From: Paraburkholderia xenovorans LB400
GTDB lineage: Bacteria; Pseudomonadota; Gammaproteobacteria; Burkholderiales; Burkholderiaceae
NCBI RefSeq assembly: GCF_000013645.1
Contig: NC_007951.1
Span: 3,348,001 to 3,412,000 of the forward strand
Length of the DNA stretch: 64,000 nucleotides
Direction of reading: 5' to 3'
The notes under the pieces were generated by a model. The model saw nothing but the letters and a program-made list of their open reading frames with translations, ran no database searches and was not told where the DNA came from. Positions 16,605-25,996 of this stretch are shown here, in pieces (within the stretch, counting starts at the first letter, position 1; each line of letters opens with the position of its first letter). Both the position numbers and the translations under genes were made by a program.

Positions 16605-17996
16605 ATGAGCAGCCCGACACATCACTGGATCAAACGTCTTGCCGACATTCGCAAACCCGCCTACCTCGCGATTCCCGATCTGATCGAAGAAGATCTCGCC
16701 ACCGGGCGGCTGCGTCCACGCGACCGCCTGCCGGGCCTGCGCGATCTCGCCGAAGAACTCGCGCTGAACTACACGACGGTGGCACGCGCCTACGCCGAAG
16801 CGCGCAAGCGCGGCCTGCTCGATTCACGCGCCGGCAGCGGCACTTTCGTGCGCGGACGTACGGCCACCTTGCCGCTCGCGGGCGGCAGCAGCATCGAAAT
16901 GTCGATGAACACGCCGCCCGAGCCGCCCGATTACGCCATGCGTCTGCGCGATTCCGCCGCGCGCCGGATGGCCGAGAGCGATCCTTATCAGTTGCTGCGT
17001 TATCAGGACTTCGGCGGCTCGGCGGCCGACAAGGATGCGGGCGCCGAATGGCTGAGGCGCCGCGTGCCGCATTGCGACGCACAGAACGTGCTGGTGTGCC
17101 CCGGCATCCACAGCGCGCTGGTGGCGCTCGTCTCGCAGCTCGCGCGGCCCGGCGCCACCATCTGCCTCGATTCGCTCGCCTACCCCGGCATCAAGGCAAT
17201 CGCCGCGCAACTCGGCGTGCGTCTGCAAGCGCTGCCGCGCGACGACGAAGGGCCGCTCGCTCACGCGTTCGAAGCGCTCTGCAAGACCGACAAGCCGAGC
17301 GCGTTCTATTGCAATCCGACGCTGCAGAATCCGAGCACGCTCACGCTCACGCACAAACGGCGCGAGGCGCTCGCCGACGTGGCGCTGCGCTACAGCGTGC
17401 CGATCATCGAAGACGACGCCTATGCAATGCTCCCGCAGAGCGCCCCCGACGCGCTCGCGAGCCTCGCACCCGAACTGACGTATTACGTGACGGGTCTGTC
17501 GAAATGCTTCGGCGCCGGTTTGCGCGTCGCCCATCTGCATGCGCCGACGCCGCGCCAGACACAGCGGCTGGCCGGCGCGTTGCGCGCGACCACGGTGATG
17601 GCGAGTTCGTACACGGTCATGCTCGCCACGCAATGGATCGCGGATGGCACTGCGGCGGACATGCTCACCGCGATCCGCAACGAGTCGCGCGCGCGCCAGG
17701 CCATTGCCGCGCGCATGCTCGAAGCGTGGCCTTACGAAGCGCATCAGGACGGTTTTCATTTGTGGCTGCCGGTGCCGGTGGAAAGCGGCTGGAGTGCATC
17801 GGAACTCGCCTTGCAACTGCGCAATCAGGGCATTGCCGCCGTGGCGGGCGCCGCGTTCTCCACCGACGGCAATCCGCCCAATGCCATGCGCGTATGCCTC
17901 GGCGGATCGAAGACGCGTGACGAATGCACCGAAGCGCTGCGCATCGTGGCGGAAACGCTGGACCATCCGCATCATCTGCATTCGCCGGTCATGTAA
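16605..17996 (+). CDS. MocR/PdxR-type GntR regulator with aminotransferase-like domain
   Basis: This 463-residue regulator joins an N-terminal GntR winged helix (DLATGRLRPRDRLPGLRDLA, then ALNYTTVARAYAEARKRGLL, residues about 20-75) to a class I aminotransferase fold. The PLP region is complete: IIEDDAYAML supplies the Asp and LSKCFGAGLRV the Schiff-base Lys near residue 300. Such proteins sense PLP adducts or amino compounds. ATG 16605 is the first Met that gives the standard N-terminus; the frame is open upstream through the regulatory region. It diverges from Nit1C and is the obvious candidate for its local regulator, as well as for its own. Confidence 0.85.
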   Translation: MSSPTHHWIKRLADIRKPAYLAIPDLIEEDLATGRLRPRDRLPGLRDLAEELALNYTTVARAYAEARKRGLLDSRAGSGTFVRGRTATLPLAGGSSIEMSMNTPPEPPDYAMRLRDSAARRMAESDPYQLLRYQDFGGSAADKDAGAEWLRRRVPHCDAQNVLVCPGIHSALVALVSQLARPGATICLDSLAYPGIKAIAAQLGVRLQALPRDDEGPLAHAFEALCKTDKPSAFYCNPTLQNPSTLTLTHKRREALADVALRYSVPIIEDDAYAMLPQSAPDALASLAPELTYYVTGLSKCFGAGLRVAHLHAPTPRQTQRLAGALRATTVMASSYTVMLATQWIADGTAADMLTAIRNESRARQAIAARMLEAWPYEAHQDGFHLWLPVPVESGWSASELALQLRNQGIAAVAGAAFSTDGNPPNAMRVCLGGSKTRDECTEALRIVAETLDHPHHLHSPVM

Positions 17997-18224
17997 GGCG
18001 CAAGCCGCCGCCTGTATTCAGCGCGGCGTTATCGTCGTACGAATACAACGCCTCACGACCCATCTTGCCGCCCCGCGGCACTGCGCCACACGCTGCGCCC
18101 ACGGCGTTTTGTCAGCAATTGAAAGAATTTGCCGCTCAAGTCTCGCCTGTTCAGGCCGTATACCGCAGGTGAGGCCCCCGCCTCACCGAATCCGGTTCAC
18201 CGCTCACTCCGAAAGACTCCCGAC

Positions 18225-20024
18225 ATGTTCACCTCCATTCGCGCGCGCATCGTTGCCCTATGCGTCGCTATCGTCGTGGTGGCGCTTGCCGCCAACGCGG
18301 TTCTCAACTATGTCGTCGCCAACTCGTATAACGCCGATGCCATCAATAGCAGCCTGACCGCGGTCGAAAGCGGACACGCGGCCGGCATCAGCGATTGGGT
18401 CGCCAGCAACAGCCAGATGATCAACTCACTGCAGGACGCGGTGCTGCAACCCGATCCTTCCGCCGCGCTGAAGCAGATCGCCGCGGCCGGCAAGTTCACC
18501 AACGTGTATGTCGGCTACGCGGACAAGACGGCGAAGTTCTCCGACCCGACCGGCATTCCGGCCGACTATGATCCGACCGGCCGCCCCTGGTATAAGCAGG
18601 CCGCCACGGCGGGCAAGCCGGTGGTGACGCCGCCCTACGTGGACGTGGGCACGGGCAAACTGGTGGTGGCCTTCGCGGTGCCGGTGGTACGCGACGGCGC
18701 GGTGAAAGGCGTGGTGTCGGGCGACGTCGCGATGGACAGCGTGATCGCCAACGTCAAGGCGATCCATCCCACGCCCGCAAGCTTCGGCATGCTGATCGAT
18801 GCGAGCGGCCACATCGTCGCGCATCCGGATCCGAAGCTGACCTTGAAGCCGGTCTCCGATGTCGCGGCCGGCCTGAGCGGCGACAAGCTCGCCGCTCTTT
18901 TTAGCGCAGACCGTCCGCTCGAAATGGACGTAAACGGCAGCACCAAGCTGATGCGCGCGCAAGCGATTCCGGGCACCGACTGGTACGCGGTCGTCGCACT
19001 CGACAAAGCCGAAGCGACTGCCGGCATGCGTTCGCTGCTGACCGCTTCGGTGATCGCGCTGATCGTGATCGCCGGCATCGCCGCCGCGGTCGTGGCTGCG
19101 GTCACCGCGGTGTCGTTCCAGCGTCTGTCGAAAGTGCGCGATGCGATGGACGCCATCGGTTCCGGCGAAGGCGATCTGACGCAACGCCTGCCGGCTGTGG
19201 GCAACGACGAAGTCGCGCAGATCGCGCGCTCGTTCAACACCTTCATCGACAAACTCAGCCGCGTGATGCGCCAGATTCGCGATGCCAGCGAATCGGTGCG
19301 CGTGGCCGCGAATGAAATCGCCGCGGGCAACGTCGATCTGTCGGGCCGCACGGAATCCGCTGCCGCGAGCCTGCAGCAGACCGCCGCGTCGATGGAAGAA
19401 ATCACCTCGACGGTCACGCAATCGGCCAGCTCCGCCAAACAGGCCGACGATAGCGCCGTCTCCGCTTCGCAGGTCGCCTCGCGCGGCGGCGTGGTGATCT
19501 CCGAAGTGATTGCGACGATGGGCGAGATCCAGCACGCGTCGGTAAAAATCGCCGACATCATCGGCGTGATCGACGGCATTGCGTTCCAGACCAACATCCT
19601 CGCGCTGAACGCCGCGGTGGAAGCCGCCCGCGCGGGCGAACAGGGCCGCGGTTTCGCGGTGGTGGCCGGCGAAGTGCGCAGCCTCGCGCAACGCAGCGCG
19701 CAGGCGGCGAAGGAAATCAAGGCGCTGATCGAATCGACCGTGGCCAGCGTCTCATCCGGTTCGGGCCAGGTGCGCCAGGCCGGCGAGACGATGACGGAGA
19801 TCGTCAGCAACGTCGCCAACGTGACGACCATCATTTCCGAAATCACGCAGGCCGCCAACGAACAGACGCGCGGCATTCAGGAAGTCAACCGCGCGGTCAG
19901 CCAGCTCGACGAGATGGTTCAGCAGAATGCCGCGCTGGTCGAAGAGTCGACGGCGGCGGCCGCCGCACTGCAAAGCCAGGCCGTGAGCCTTGCCGGCGCG
20001 GTGACGCAATTCAAACTCGATTAA
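18225..20024 (+). CDS. Methyl-accepting chemotaxis protein with dCache-type sensor
   Basis: This 599-residue receptor has a first membrane helix at about 8-30, a periplasmic part of about 240 residues, a second helix ([20 protein letters not shown]) near 277-297, a HAMP domain and a long signalling coiled coil. The segment [20 protein letters not shown] followed by [18 protein letters not shown] is the hallmark of dCache sensors, which often bind amino acids or carboxylates. The signalling tip ([20 protein letters not shown]) is intact. There is no CheR-docking pentapeptide at the C-terminus (QFKLD). ATG 18225 is chosen over the longer frame because it begins the membrane helix directly. Confidence 0.88.
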   Translation: MFTSIRARIVALCVAIVVVALAANAVLNYVVANSYNADAINSSLTAVESGHAAGISDWVASNSQMINSLQDAVLQPDPSAALKQIAAAGKFTNVYVGYADKTAKFSDPTGIPADYDPTGRPWYKQAATAGKPVVTPPYVDVGTGKLVVAFAVPVVRDGAVKGVVSGDVAMDSVIANVKAIHPTPASFGMLIDASGHIVAHPDPKLTLKPVSDVAAGLSGDKLAALFSADRPLEMDVNGSTKLMRAQAIPGTDWYAVVALDKAEATAGMRSLLTASVIALIVIAGIAAAVVAAVTAVSFQRLSKVRDAMDAIGSGEGDLTQRLPAVGNDEVAQIARSFNTFIDKLSRVMRQIRDASESVRVAANEIAAGNVDLSGRTESAAASLQQTAASMEEITSTVTQSASSAKQADDSAVSASQVASRGGVVISEVIATMGEIQHASVKIADIIGVIDGIAFQTNILALNAAVEAARAGEQGRGFAVVAGEVRSLAQRSAQAAKEIKALIESTVASVSSGSGQVRQAGETMTEIVSNVANVTTIISEITQAANEQTRGIQEVNRAVSQLDEMVQQNAALVEESTAAAAALQSQAVSLAGAVTQFKLD

Positions 20025-20046
20025 ACGCTACGGTTGGGACATTGCA

Positions 20047-21627
20047 GTGACGTTCTATAGAAATCTGAAGATCGCCGTCAAGTTGGCACTGCTCGGCGCG
20101 GTCTTGCTGGCCGCGACGATGATCGTAGGTCTGGAAGGCTGGCATGCATTGTCCCGCACGCATGCGCTGCAAATCGAGTCCGCCCGGTCGCTCAGCCAGT
20201 ATGCGCAAGCCGCCGATACAGCGCGCGTCGCGCAGGTCGAGTTCAAGAAGCAGGTGCAGGAATGGAAGGATCTGCTGTTGCGCGGCGCCGATCCGGCCGC
20301 CTTCGCGAAATACCGTGATGCCTTCAACAAGGAAAGCGGCACGACGCACGCCGCCCTGCTGCGCCTGAAAGACCAGCTGAGCGCAGTGGGCGCGAACGTG
20401 GACGGTGTCGACAAGGCGCTCGCCACGCATGCCGCGTTGCAGGACAGCTACCTCGCCGCGCTCAGGCACTACGACGCCGCCGATCCGAACACCGCGCACG
20501 TGGTCGACGCTCTCGTGAAGGGCATCGACCGCGCGCCGACCGCCGCTATCGACGACATCGTCGCCGCCGTGATGCAGCAGGCGCACGACTCCAGCGTGCG
20601 CACGAGCGAAGCGGCCGAACATGCGTACACGATCGCGACCGTGCTGCTGCTGTCGGTCGTCATTGGGTCGCTCGGCGTCGGTGCTTTCGCGGTCTGGTTC
20701 CTGAGCCGCAGTATCACGGTGCCGGTCAGACAGGCGGTAGGCGTCGCGCAGGCGGTCGCAGCGGGCGATCTGCGCGCGGACGTGCCCGTGGTGAGCCGCG
20801 ACGAAACCGGCCAGTTGCTCGTTGCGCTCAACGACATGAATCAGCGCTTGCGGCATATCGTCAGCGAGATTCGTGAAGGCGCGCATACGATTTCATCGGC
20901 CACGCAGGAGATCGCCGCCGGCAACCTCGACCTCTCCGCACGCACCGAACAGCAGGCGGCCTCGCTCGAAGAAACCGCCGCGTCGATGCAGCATTTCACC
21001 GATTCGGTCCAACGCAACGCCGCCAACGCACGCGAAGCCACGGCGCTTGCGCAAACCGCCGCGCATGCCGCGCGTGAAGGCGGCGCCGTGATGACCGACG
21101 CGGTGCGCACAATGGGCCAGATCGACGCGGCGTCCAGGCGCATTGTCGACATCATCGCGGTGGTGGAAGCCATCGCGGCGCAGACCAATATCCTCGCGCT
21201 CAATGCCGCGGTCGAAGCAGCGCGCGCCGGCACGCAAGGGCGCGGTTTCGCGGTGGTCGCGAGCGAAGTGCGCAGTCTCGCGCAACGTTCCGCCGACGCC
21301 GCGCGCGAGATCAAGACGCTGATTCGCGAATCGGTGGCCACGATCGAAGCGGGCACGCAACTGATCGATCGCGCGAGCAACACGATGGACGGCGTGGTGG
21401 AAAGCGCCGGCAGCGTGACGCGCATCGTCGAATCGATCGCGACGGCGAGCGCCGATCAGGCAACGGGTATCGCGGAAGTCAACGACGCCGTCACGCAGAT
21501 GGACCAGGTGACGCAAAGCAATGCGGCGCTCGTCGAGCAGGCGGCAGCCGCGGCCGACGCCGTGCAAAGCAAGGCATCGGGGCTCGTGCAAAGCGTGAGT
21601 TTCTTCAGACTGGGCGCCACGGCTTGA
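20047..21627 (+). CDS. Methyl-accepting chemotaxis protein, four-helix-bundle type
   Basis: This 526-residue receptor starts with GTG at 20047, 22 bases after the previous receptor's stop. The short N-terminus [20 protein letters not shown] leads into helix one. A sensor of about 160 residues rich in Ala, Gln and Lys helices follows, with no Cache motif, then a second helix ([20 protein letters not shown]) near 195-215, HAMP and the signalling domain. The tip [20 protein letters not shown] is intact. The sensor resembles 4HB/TarH modules that bind small amino acids or acids. It has probably arisen as a second receptor in one transcription unit, since the two sensors differ completely. Confidence 0.85.
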   Translation: MTFYRNLKIAVKLALLGAVLLAATMIVGLEGWHALSRTHALQIESARSLSQYAQAADTARVAQVEFKKQVQEWKDLLLRGADPAAFAKYRDAFNKESGTTHAALLRLKDQLSAVGANVDGVDKALATHAALQDSYLAALRHYDAADPNTAHVVDALVKGIDRAPTAAIDDIVAAVMQQAHDSSVRTSEAAEHAYTIATVLLLSVVIGSLGVGAFAVWFLSRSITVPVRQAVGVAQAVAAGDLRADVPVVSRDETGQLLVALNDMNQRLRHIVSEIREGAHTISSATQEIAAGNLDLSARTEQQAASLEETAASMQHFTDSVQRNAANAREATALAQTAAHAAREGGAVMTDAVRTMGQIDAASRRIVDIIAVVEAIAAQTNILALNAAVEAARAGTQGRGFAVVASEVRSLAQRSADAAREIKTLIRESVATIEAGTQLIDRASNTMDGVVESAGSVTRIVESIATASADQATGIAEVNDAVTQMDQVTQSNAALVEQAAAAADAVQSKASGLVQSVSFFRLGATA

Positions 21628-21687
21628 CGCATCGGCGCCGTGCCCGTCGCGCGGCGCCCGCGATGTGTGGATGAAGCAACGCGCCGC

Positions 21688-22080
21688 TTACGACTCGAAG
21701 TCGAGTCCGCCGATCAGGGCGACCGGTTCGGCCTGCGTATGCGAGACAAAGTCCAGTTCGCGCGCACGGTTCCAGGCCGCGAGCTTGCGCGGCAGCGCGG
21801 CCAGATAGCCCGCGAAACGCGCCGGGCCTTCGGCGCCCATCAGTCTCTCGATTTCGTCGCTGTCCCAGGTCAGATACAGATTCAGCGGATGCGGGTACAG
21901 CCCCAAGTCTTCGATCGGCGCGGCATGAATCCGCACGCGGGTGGGATGCCCGTGGCCGCCGTAGGGCAGTACTTCGGTATGCACGGTGGTGGCGAAACAC
22001 GCGGCAAGAGCCTCGGCGATGCGAGGCGCGAACTGCTGATCGAAACGGGCGGCACTCTCCGGGCGCATCCATGTCTCCAA
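21688..22080 (-). CDS. Conserved hypothetical protein
   Basis: A 130-residue soluble protein with a balanced composition. It has an acidic-aromatic stretch (LGLYPHPLNLYLTWDSDEIE) and a helical C-terminal half (ARFAGYLAALPRKLAAWNRA). I do not recognise the family with confidence; it resembles small Burkholderia-only proteins such as DUF5594, a memory-based guess. ATG 22068 (MRPES) is an alternative start 12 bases inside. It is transcribed towards the chemoreceptor gene and separated from the ribbon-helix-helix gene by 87 bases. Confidence 0.55.
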   Translation of the reverse strand: METWMRPESAARFDQQFAPRIAEALAACFATTVHTEVLPYGGHGHPTRVRIHAAPIEDLGLYPHPLNLYLTWDSDEIERLMGAEGPARFAGYLAALPRKLAAWNRARELDFVSHTQAEPVALIGGLDFES

Positions 22081-22167
22081 CTTCTGCGTGATGTGCCGAA
22101 TATCCTAGCACGCCGCCCGGCGCGCTCTCCTCGTGTATCCGCCGCGGCTTCGCGTCGCATGGTTGCG

Positions 22168-22518
22168 TCAGACTGTCTTCAGCATCCGCGGCCGCGCTTC
22201 GCCCGATCCGGCCGCGGGCTCGGGGATCGTGTCGGGCACATCGGCGCCCTTCTCCGTGCGCATGGACAGATAGCGCAGACAGCACACCCGCAGGAATGAC
22301 GCGAAGTTGGTCGGCAGCTCGCCGCGCAGCGCGATCAGTTCGTCATAGAGTTGCACGGCGAACTGACTGGTGGTCATGTTCTCGCGCGCGGCGATTTCGT
22401 GCAGCACGTCCCAGAACAGATTCTCCAACCGGACCGTGGTGATCACGCCGTGAATGCGCAATGAGCGCGTGCGCGATTCGTACAGGATCGGATCGGCGTT
22501 GATGTATATGCCACACAT
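22168..22518 (-). CDS. Ribbon-helix-helix domain protein
   Basis: A 116-residue protein. Residues 16-65 (TRSLRIHGVITTVRLENLFW, then DVLHEIAARENMTTSQFAVQ) match the RHH_4 arylsulfate-sulfotransferase-like helix pattern: one beta strand followed by two helices, common in small DNA-binding repressors. The C-terminal 35 residues are Pro/Glu rich and look disordered. No toxin gene is adjacent, so an antitoxin role is not supported. Its DNA target is unknown. Confidence 0.65.
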   Translation of the reverse strand: MCGIYINADPILYESRTRSLRIHGVITTVRLENLFWDVLHEIAARENMTTSQFAVQLYDELIALRGELPTNFASFLRVCCLRYLSMRTEKGADVPDTIPEPAAGSGEARPRMLKTV

Positions 22519-22663
22519 GGCGTTACTCCCGGTTTTGCGGCAGGCGTGCCGTGGCGCTCTTCATGCAGCCACGGCATTGCGCCCGCCTTCGTCAACATAC
22601 GCCGGCATCCGCGGCCCGACAATCGCATCGAACCCGAACGCCGCCCTGCCCCGTCGAACCGCT

Positions 22664-24250
22664 TTACACCGCGCGTTTATTCATCTGCGCCGCAATGTGA
22701 TCGGCCTGCCGGATCGCCAGCGTGACGATCGTCATGGTCGGATTTTCCGCCGCGCCGGTGGTGAACTGGCTGCCGTCCGAAATGAACAGATTCGACACTT
22801 CGTGCGTCTGGCCGAAACTGTTGCATACGCCGTCTTCGGCACGCGCGCTCATGCGGGCCGTACCGAGGTTGTGCGTGGACGGATACGGCGGCACGCGATA
22901 CACCGTCTTTGCGCCCGCCGCCTCGTATACCGCGGAGCCCTGCCGGAATGCATGCTCGCGCATCGCTTCGTCGTTCGGATGATCGTCGAAATGAACGTTG
23001 GCGACCGGTTGGCCGTACTGGTCCTTCACGTCGGTATTCAGGGTCACACGGTTAGTCTCGCGCGGCATATCCTCACCGACGATCCACATGCCCGCCGTGT
23101 ACGCGTATTGATCCATTGCCTGGGTGAATGTCGGTCCCCATGCGCCCGGATCGAGAAAGGCCGCGTAGAACGGCAGGCCGAGCGATATGGTTTCCATGTG
23201 ATAGCCGCCCGCGAAGCCGCGCTGCGGATTGAATACCGCTTCGTCTTCGATGATCCCGGCCATCGTGGTGCCCTTGAACATGTCCACCTTGTCGTTGAAC
23301 GCGGCGTACACCGAGCCCGTGGTGTGGCGCATATAGTTGCGCCCCACCTGTCCCGAGCCGTTTGCGAGCCCTTGCGGGAATCGGCTCGAATGCGAGTTCA
23401 ACAGCAGACGCGGCGTCTCGATCGAGTTGCCGGCTACCGCGACGATGCGCGCCTTTTGCCGCTGCAATTTGCCGTTGCCGTCGTAGTACAGCACCTCCTT
23501 TGCCTTACCGCGTGCATCGGTTTCGATACGCACTACGTGCGCCTGCGTGCGCAACTCCATATGGCCGGTCGCCTGGGCGCGCGGCAACTCAGTGTAGAGC
23601 GTCGACCACTTGGCGCCCGTGCGGCATCCCTGAAAACAGAAGCCGCGCTGGAAGCAATGCGCGCGGTCGTCGCGCACCACGCTATTGATCGCCATGTGTC
23701 CGGTATTGCAGTCCTTGTAGCCCACCTTCATCGCGCCGGCCGACATCACCTTGAAGTTGTTGTTGCCCGGCAAGCCCGGCAAACCGTTGGTGCGCGTCAC
23801 GCCCATTTTCAGTTGCGCGCGGTCGTAGTACGGATCGAGTTCTTCGCGCGTGAGTGGCCAGTCGAGCAGATTGGCGTCCTTGATATCGCCGTACGTGGTC
23901 TTCGCCTTGAACTCGTGCGGCTTGATTCGCAGACTCGCGCCGGCCCAGTGCGTGGTGGTGCCGCCCACCGTCTTGCAGATCCATGCGGGGAGATTCGGGA
24001 AGTCTTTGGCGACGCGCCAGGTGCCCGACGTGGTGCGTTTGTCGAGCCATGACAGCATCTGGAACGCGCCCCATTCGTCGGTGGTGAAATCGGCTTGCGT
24101 ATGCAGTCTGCCCGCTTCCAGCACGACGACGTCGATACCCTTCTGCGCCAGTTCGTTGGCGAGCGTCCCGCCGCCCGCGCCCGAACCGATGATCACGACG
24201 ACCTTGTCGTCGTTGTGTGAAAAACGCACTTTGTTGTTGTCCTGATTCAT
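22664..24250 (-). CDS. GMC-family FAD oxidoreductase
   Basis: This 528-residue flavoprotein has the FAD motif VVIIGSGAGGGTLANELAQK near residues 13-32. The GMC_C end GAAENPTMTIVTLAIRQADHI places the usual His/Asn region in NLGTARM and AENPTM. It resembles the large subunit of membrane gluconate or sorbitol dehydrogenases. The gene 127 bases upstream encodes a gluconate-dehydrogenase small-subunit-like protein with a Tat motif. GMC itself has no signal, so it may be carried out of the cell by that partner, as in related dehydrogenases. No cytochrome c subunit is nearby, so the electron acceptor is unknown. Confidence 0.82.
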   Translation of the reverse strand: MNQDNNKVRFSHNDDKVVVIIGSGAGGGTLANELAQKGIDVVVLEAGRLHTQADFTTDEWGAFQMLSWLDKRTTSGTWRVAKDFPNLPAWICKTVGGTTTHWAGASLRIKPHEFKAKTTYGDIKDANLLDWPLTREELDPYYDRAQLKMGVTRTNGLPGLPGNNNFKVMSAGAMKVGYKDCNTGHMAINSVVRDDRAHCFQRGFCFQGCRTGAKWSTLYTELPRAQATGHMELRTQAHVVRIETDARGKAKEVLYYDGNGKLQRQKARIVAVAGNSIETPRLLLNSHSSRFPQGLANGSGQVGRNYMRHTTGSVYAAFNDKVDMFKGTTMAGIIEDEAVFNPQRGFAGGYHMETISLGLPFYAAFLDPGAWGPTFTQAMDQYAYTAGMWIVGEDMPRETNRVTLNTDVKDQYGQPVANVHFDDHPNDEAMREHAFRQGSAVYEAAGAKTVYRVPPYPSTHNLGTARMSARAEDGVCNSFGQTHEVSNLFISDGSQFTTGAAENPTMTIVTLAIRQADHIAAQMNKRAV

Positions 24251-24272
24251 GTCTTGTCTCCAGTCTTCTGTC

Positions 24273-24313
24273 GACCAGAGTTAGCGCTTCAGCGCTTACT
24301 CTGGTCCCATGCA
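24273..24313. repeat. 41-bp palindromic repeat, copy 1
   Basis: GACCAGAGTTAGCGCT then TCAGCGCTTACTCTGGTC, followed by CCATGCA. The arms pair with one mismatch and would form a 15-bp hairpin in RNA from either strand. On the minus strand the hairpin ends 22 bases before the GMC start codon, just upstream of its GGAGAC Shine-Dalgarno. Confidence 0.85.
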
Positions 24314-24321
24314 CCGCTGTC

Positions 24322-24362
24322 GACCAGAGTTAGCGCTTTAGCGCTTACTCTGGTCCCATGCA
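24322..24362. repeat. 41-bp palindromic repeat, copy 2
   Basis: This copy differs from copy 1 by a single base (TTTAGCGCTT in place of TTCAGCGCTT) and is separated from it by eight bases. The two hairpins form a tandem in the leader of the GMC gene, right after the preceding gene's stop at 24378. Confidence 0.85.
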
Positions 24363-24377
24363 AAGCAGTCGTATCGA

Positions 24378-25091
24378 TCAGCTATCCGTCGGAATCGGGC
24401 CACTGGCACTGGCCGGCGGATTGGGCAGCCAGGAGAGACTGTTGAAACCCTTGTTCAGGTAGCCGCCGTCTCCCTCCGAAGCGCCGTAGCCGAAGTGCGC
24501 ATACGCCATCGTGTTGGCGTACAGTGAGACCACCGCGGTGCTGCGTATCGTGTTGAAGAAAGGTGTCCCCGCGAGCGCCGCGACATCTCGCGCCTGATCC
24601 GAAGGCGCACGCTTGAGCCAGTCCGAGCCCGCTTGCGCGTCGAGCTGTTTCACGCCGTCCGCCAGTTGCTGGCGCACCGCCGGATCGGCTTTCGCTTTCG
24701 CGTCGAGGTCCTTGACGACCAGCGCATAGACCGCGTTGTCGAGCGTGGGGTGCGGATAGAGTTGCCGCGTGAAGGCGAGAATCACTTCGCCCTGATGCGT
24801 GTCCAGTCCTTGCAGTTCGAGCGCCCACGCGCGGCTCGGCGCGAAGCTCGACAACACCGACGACACCGCCAGCGTGCCCATCAGCACACCCGTGCCTCTC
24901 AACAGCTCGCGCCGCGTAAGCGGAATCCGCAACGCGGCCGTGGCCGCCTTCGCCGCGCGCTGCCCGCCGCCGTGCTCGTCAGAATGCTCGTCAGAATGCT
25001 CGTGGGGATGCTCGTGGGGATGCTCGTGCTCGTGATGATGCGCATGATGTGCGTGACCGGACGCGACGATCGGAATGATCGTTGTCTTCAT
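24378..25091 (-). CDS. Gluconate 2-dehydrogenase subunit 3-like protein with His-rich N-terminus
   Basis: This 237-residue protein has three parts. Residues about 12-40 are dense in His, Glu and Asp (repeats of EHPH and EHSD). A twin-arginine motif, LTRRELLRGTGVLMG, follows near residue 58. The rest matches the small subunit of gluconate 2-dehydrogenase-like enzymes (EVILAFTRQLYPHPTLDNAV, then FFNTIRSTAVVSLYANTMAY). Small subunits of this family escort the GMC subunit through Tat. The His-rich segment stands before the signal, so it is either cytoplasmic and metal-binding or means that the signal is unusually long. AAAGGAGAC precedes ATG 25091. Confidence 0.8.
   Translation of the reverse strand: MKTTIIPIVASGHAHHAHHHEHEHPHEHPHEHSDEHSDEHGGGQRAAKAATAALRIPLTRRELLRGTGVLMGTLAVSSVLSSFAPSRAWALELQGLDTHQGEVILAFTRQLYPHPTLDNAVYALVVKDLDAKAKADPAVRQQLADGVKQLDAQAGSDWLKRAPSDQARDVAALAGTPFFNTIRSTAVVSLYANTMAYAHFGYGASEGDGGYLNKGFNSLSWLPNPPASASGPIPTDS
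24972..25031. repeat. Five tandem 12-bp units coding for the His-rich segment
   Basis: Units GTGCTCGTCAGA, ATGCTCGTCAGA, ATGCTCGTGGGG (twice) and ATGCTCGTGCTC follow without gaps. Read on the minus strand, each unit encodes a four-residue E-H-x-x block. The near-identity of neighbouring units points to recent slippage expansion. Confidence 0.8.
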
Positions 25092-25107
25092 GTCTGTCTC
25101 CTTTGTA

Positions 25108-25148
25108 GACCGGGGTCAGCGCCTCAGCGCCGGCTCCGGTCCCATGCA
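25108..25148. repeat. 41-bp palindromic repeat, copy 3 (divergent)
   Basis: GACCGGGGTCAGCGCC, TC, AGCGCCGGCTCCGGTC, then CCATGCA. It has the same length, layout and tail as copies 1 and 2 with several compensating GC substitutions. The hairpin end is 16 bases before ATG 25091, with the Shine-Dalgarno AAAGGAGAC between. Confidence 0.8.
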
Positions 25149-25204
25149 ATCTGGTTGTTGTGGGGTATTGCAACTACGCGCGGCGGCCGCCTGGATTACT
25201 TTTA

Positions 25205-25603
25205 CTATTGATAGTGGCCGTAGCGTTCCAGCACTTCGATCTTGTAGCCGTCAGGGTCCTGAATGAAAAAGTAACGCGCCAGCAACTCGCCGTCGTCGTT
25301 GTGAAACTCGCGCAGATCATTGGGCGTCATGCCGAGATCGAGCAGACGCTGCCGCTCGCGCTTTGCATCGTCGACGCAAAACGCCACGTGGCCGTAGCCG
25401 TCGCCGTGCGAATACGGCTCCGTGCGGCCTTTGTTCCAGGTGAGTTCTATTTCGGCGTCGGCTTCGCCGTTGCGCAAATACACGAGCGTGAAATCCGGAA
25501 AGTCGAGCCGGTGCGATACGTCCAGATTGAAAGCCTTCTGATAGAACTGCAGCGAACGCGGCAGATCGTGCACGCGGATCATCGTGTGGATGAGTTTGGC
25601 CAT
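25205..25603 (-). CDS. gloA: Lactoylglutathione lyase (glyoxalase I)
   Basis: This 132-residue VOC-fold enzyme converts the methylglyoxal-glutathione hemithioacetal to S-D-lactoylglutathione in the cytoplasm. The metal ligands of the short, nickel-type GloA are all present: His6, Glu53, His72 and Glu123. The signature LDVSHRLDFPDFTLVYL is typical. The length equals bacterial GloA, and the start at 25603 has GGAGGGGAC ahead of it. It is a stand-alone gene, divergent from the DUF2000 gene. Confidence 0.93.
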   Translation of the reverse strand: MAKLIHTMIRVHDLPRSLQFYQKAFNLDVSHRLDFPDFTLVYLRNGEADAEIELTWNKGRTEPYSHGDGYGHVAFCVDDAKRERQRLLDLGMTPNDLREFHNDDGELLARYFFIQDPDGYKIEVLERYGHYQ

Positions 25604-25996
25604 CTGTGTCCCCTCCTGTTTGAATCCAGTTTAGGAGGCCGGCCACGCGAGTGGTAATGCACGGCTAAATCGCGCCAGGGACTTGCCCTATGTTGCAGAC
25701 ACATCGATTGCATGGTTTTCGCACGCGCCACTGCGAGGCGAATGGCAATGGACCTCATGCGCCGGCAAGTTGCACTGCAGCATGCAAAGCTATTCGAGCG
25801 GGTGTTTGCCGAATGGCATCAGGCAAAACCCGACATGGCCGGTAGGCAAGCACGCATCCGCCGAAGCCCATTCGTTTTTTCATTGGAGTCGTGCACACGC
25901 GCCGCGAGTTTCCATAAGATCGGCCTGTAGACACCTTCTTGAATGACGGGCGATGCGACACCGATGCATCGCCCAGGCTGTGGAGCATTGTGCGTT
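25604..25996. other. 393-base intergenic region with no supported gene
   Basis: The region lies between divergent gloA and the DUF2000 gene. Short open frames exist on both strands, for example 25712-25930 (+) and 25755-25988 (-). Their products have no recognisable motif, lack convincing ribosome sites and overlap each other. It must contain the promoters of both flanking genes, but no clear -35/-10 pair stood out. Confidence 0.5.

Noticed and set aside
22168..22518. Ribbon-helix-helix protein as antitoxin of a toxin-antitoxin pair
   Set aside because: No small toxin-like gene overlaps or adjoins it; neighbours are a conserved hypothetical gene 87 bases away and the GMC gene 145 bases away.
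24972..25031. Tandem 12-bp units as a possible CRISPR or iteron array
   Set aside because: Units are contiguous without spacers and lie in frame inside a coding sequence, coding for His-rich blocks.
25712..25930. Small + strand gene upstream of the DUF2000 gene
   Set aside because: No motif, overlaps an equally open frame on the other strand, and lies where two divergent promoters are needed.
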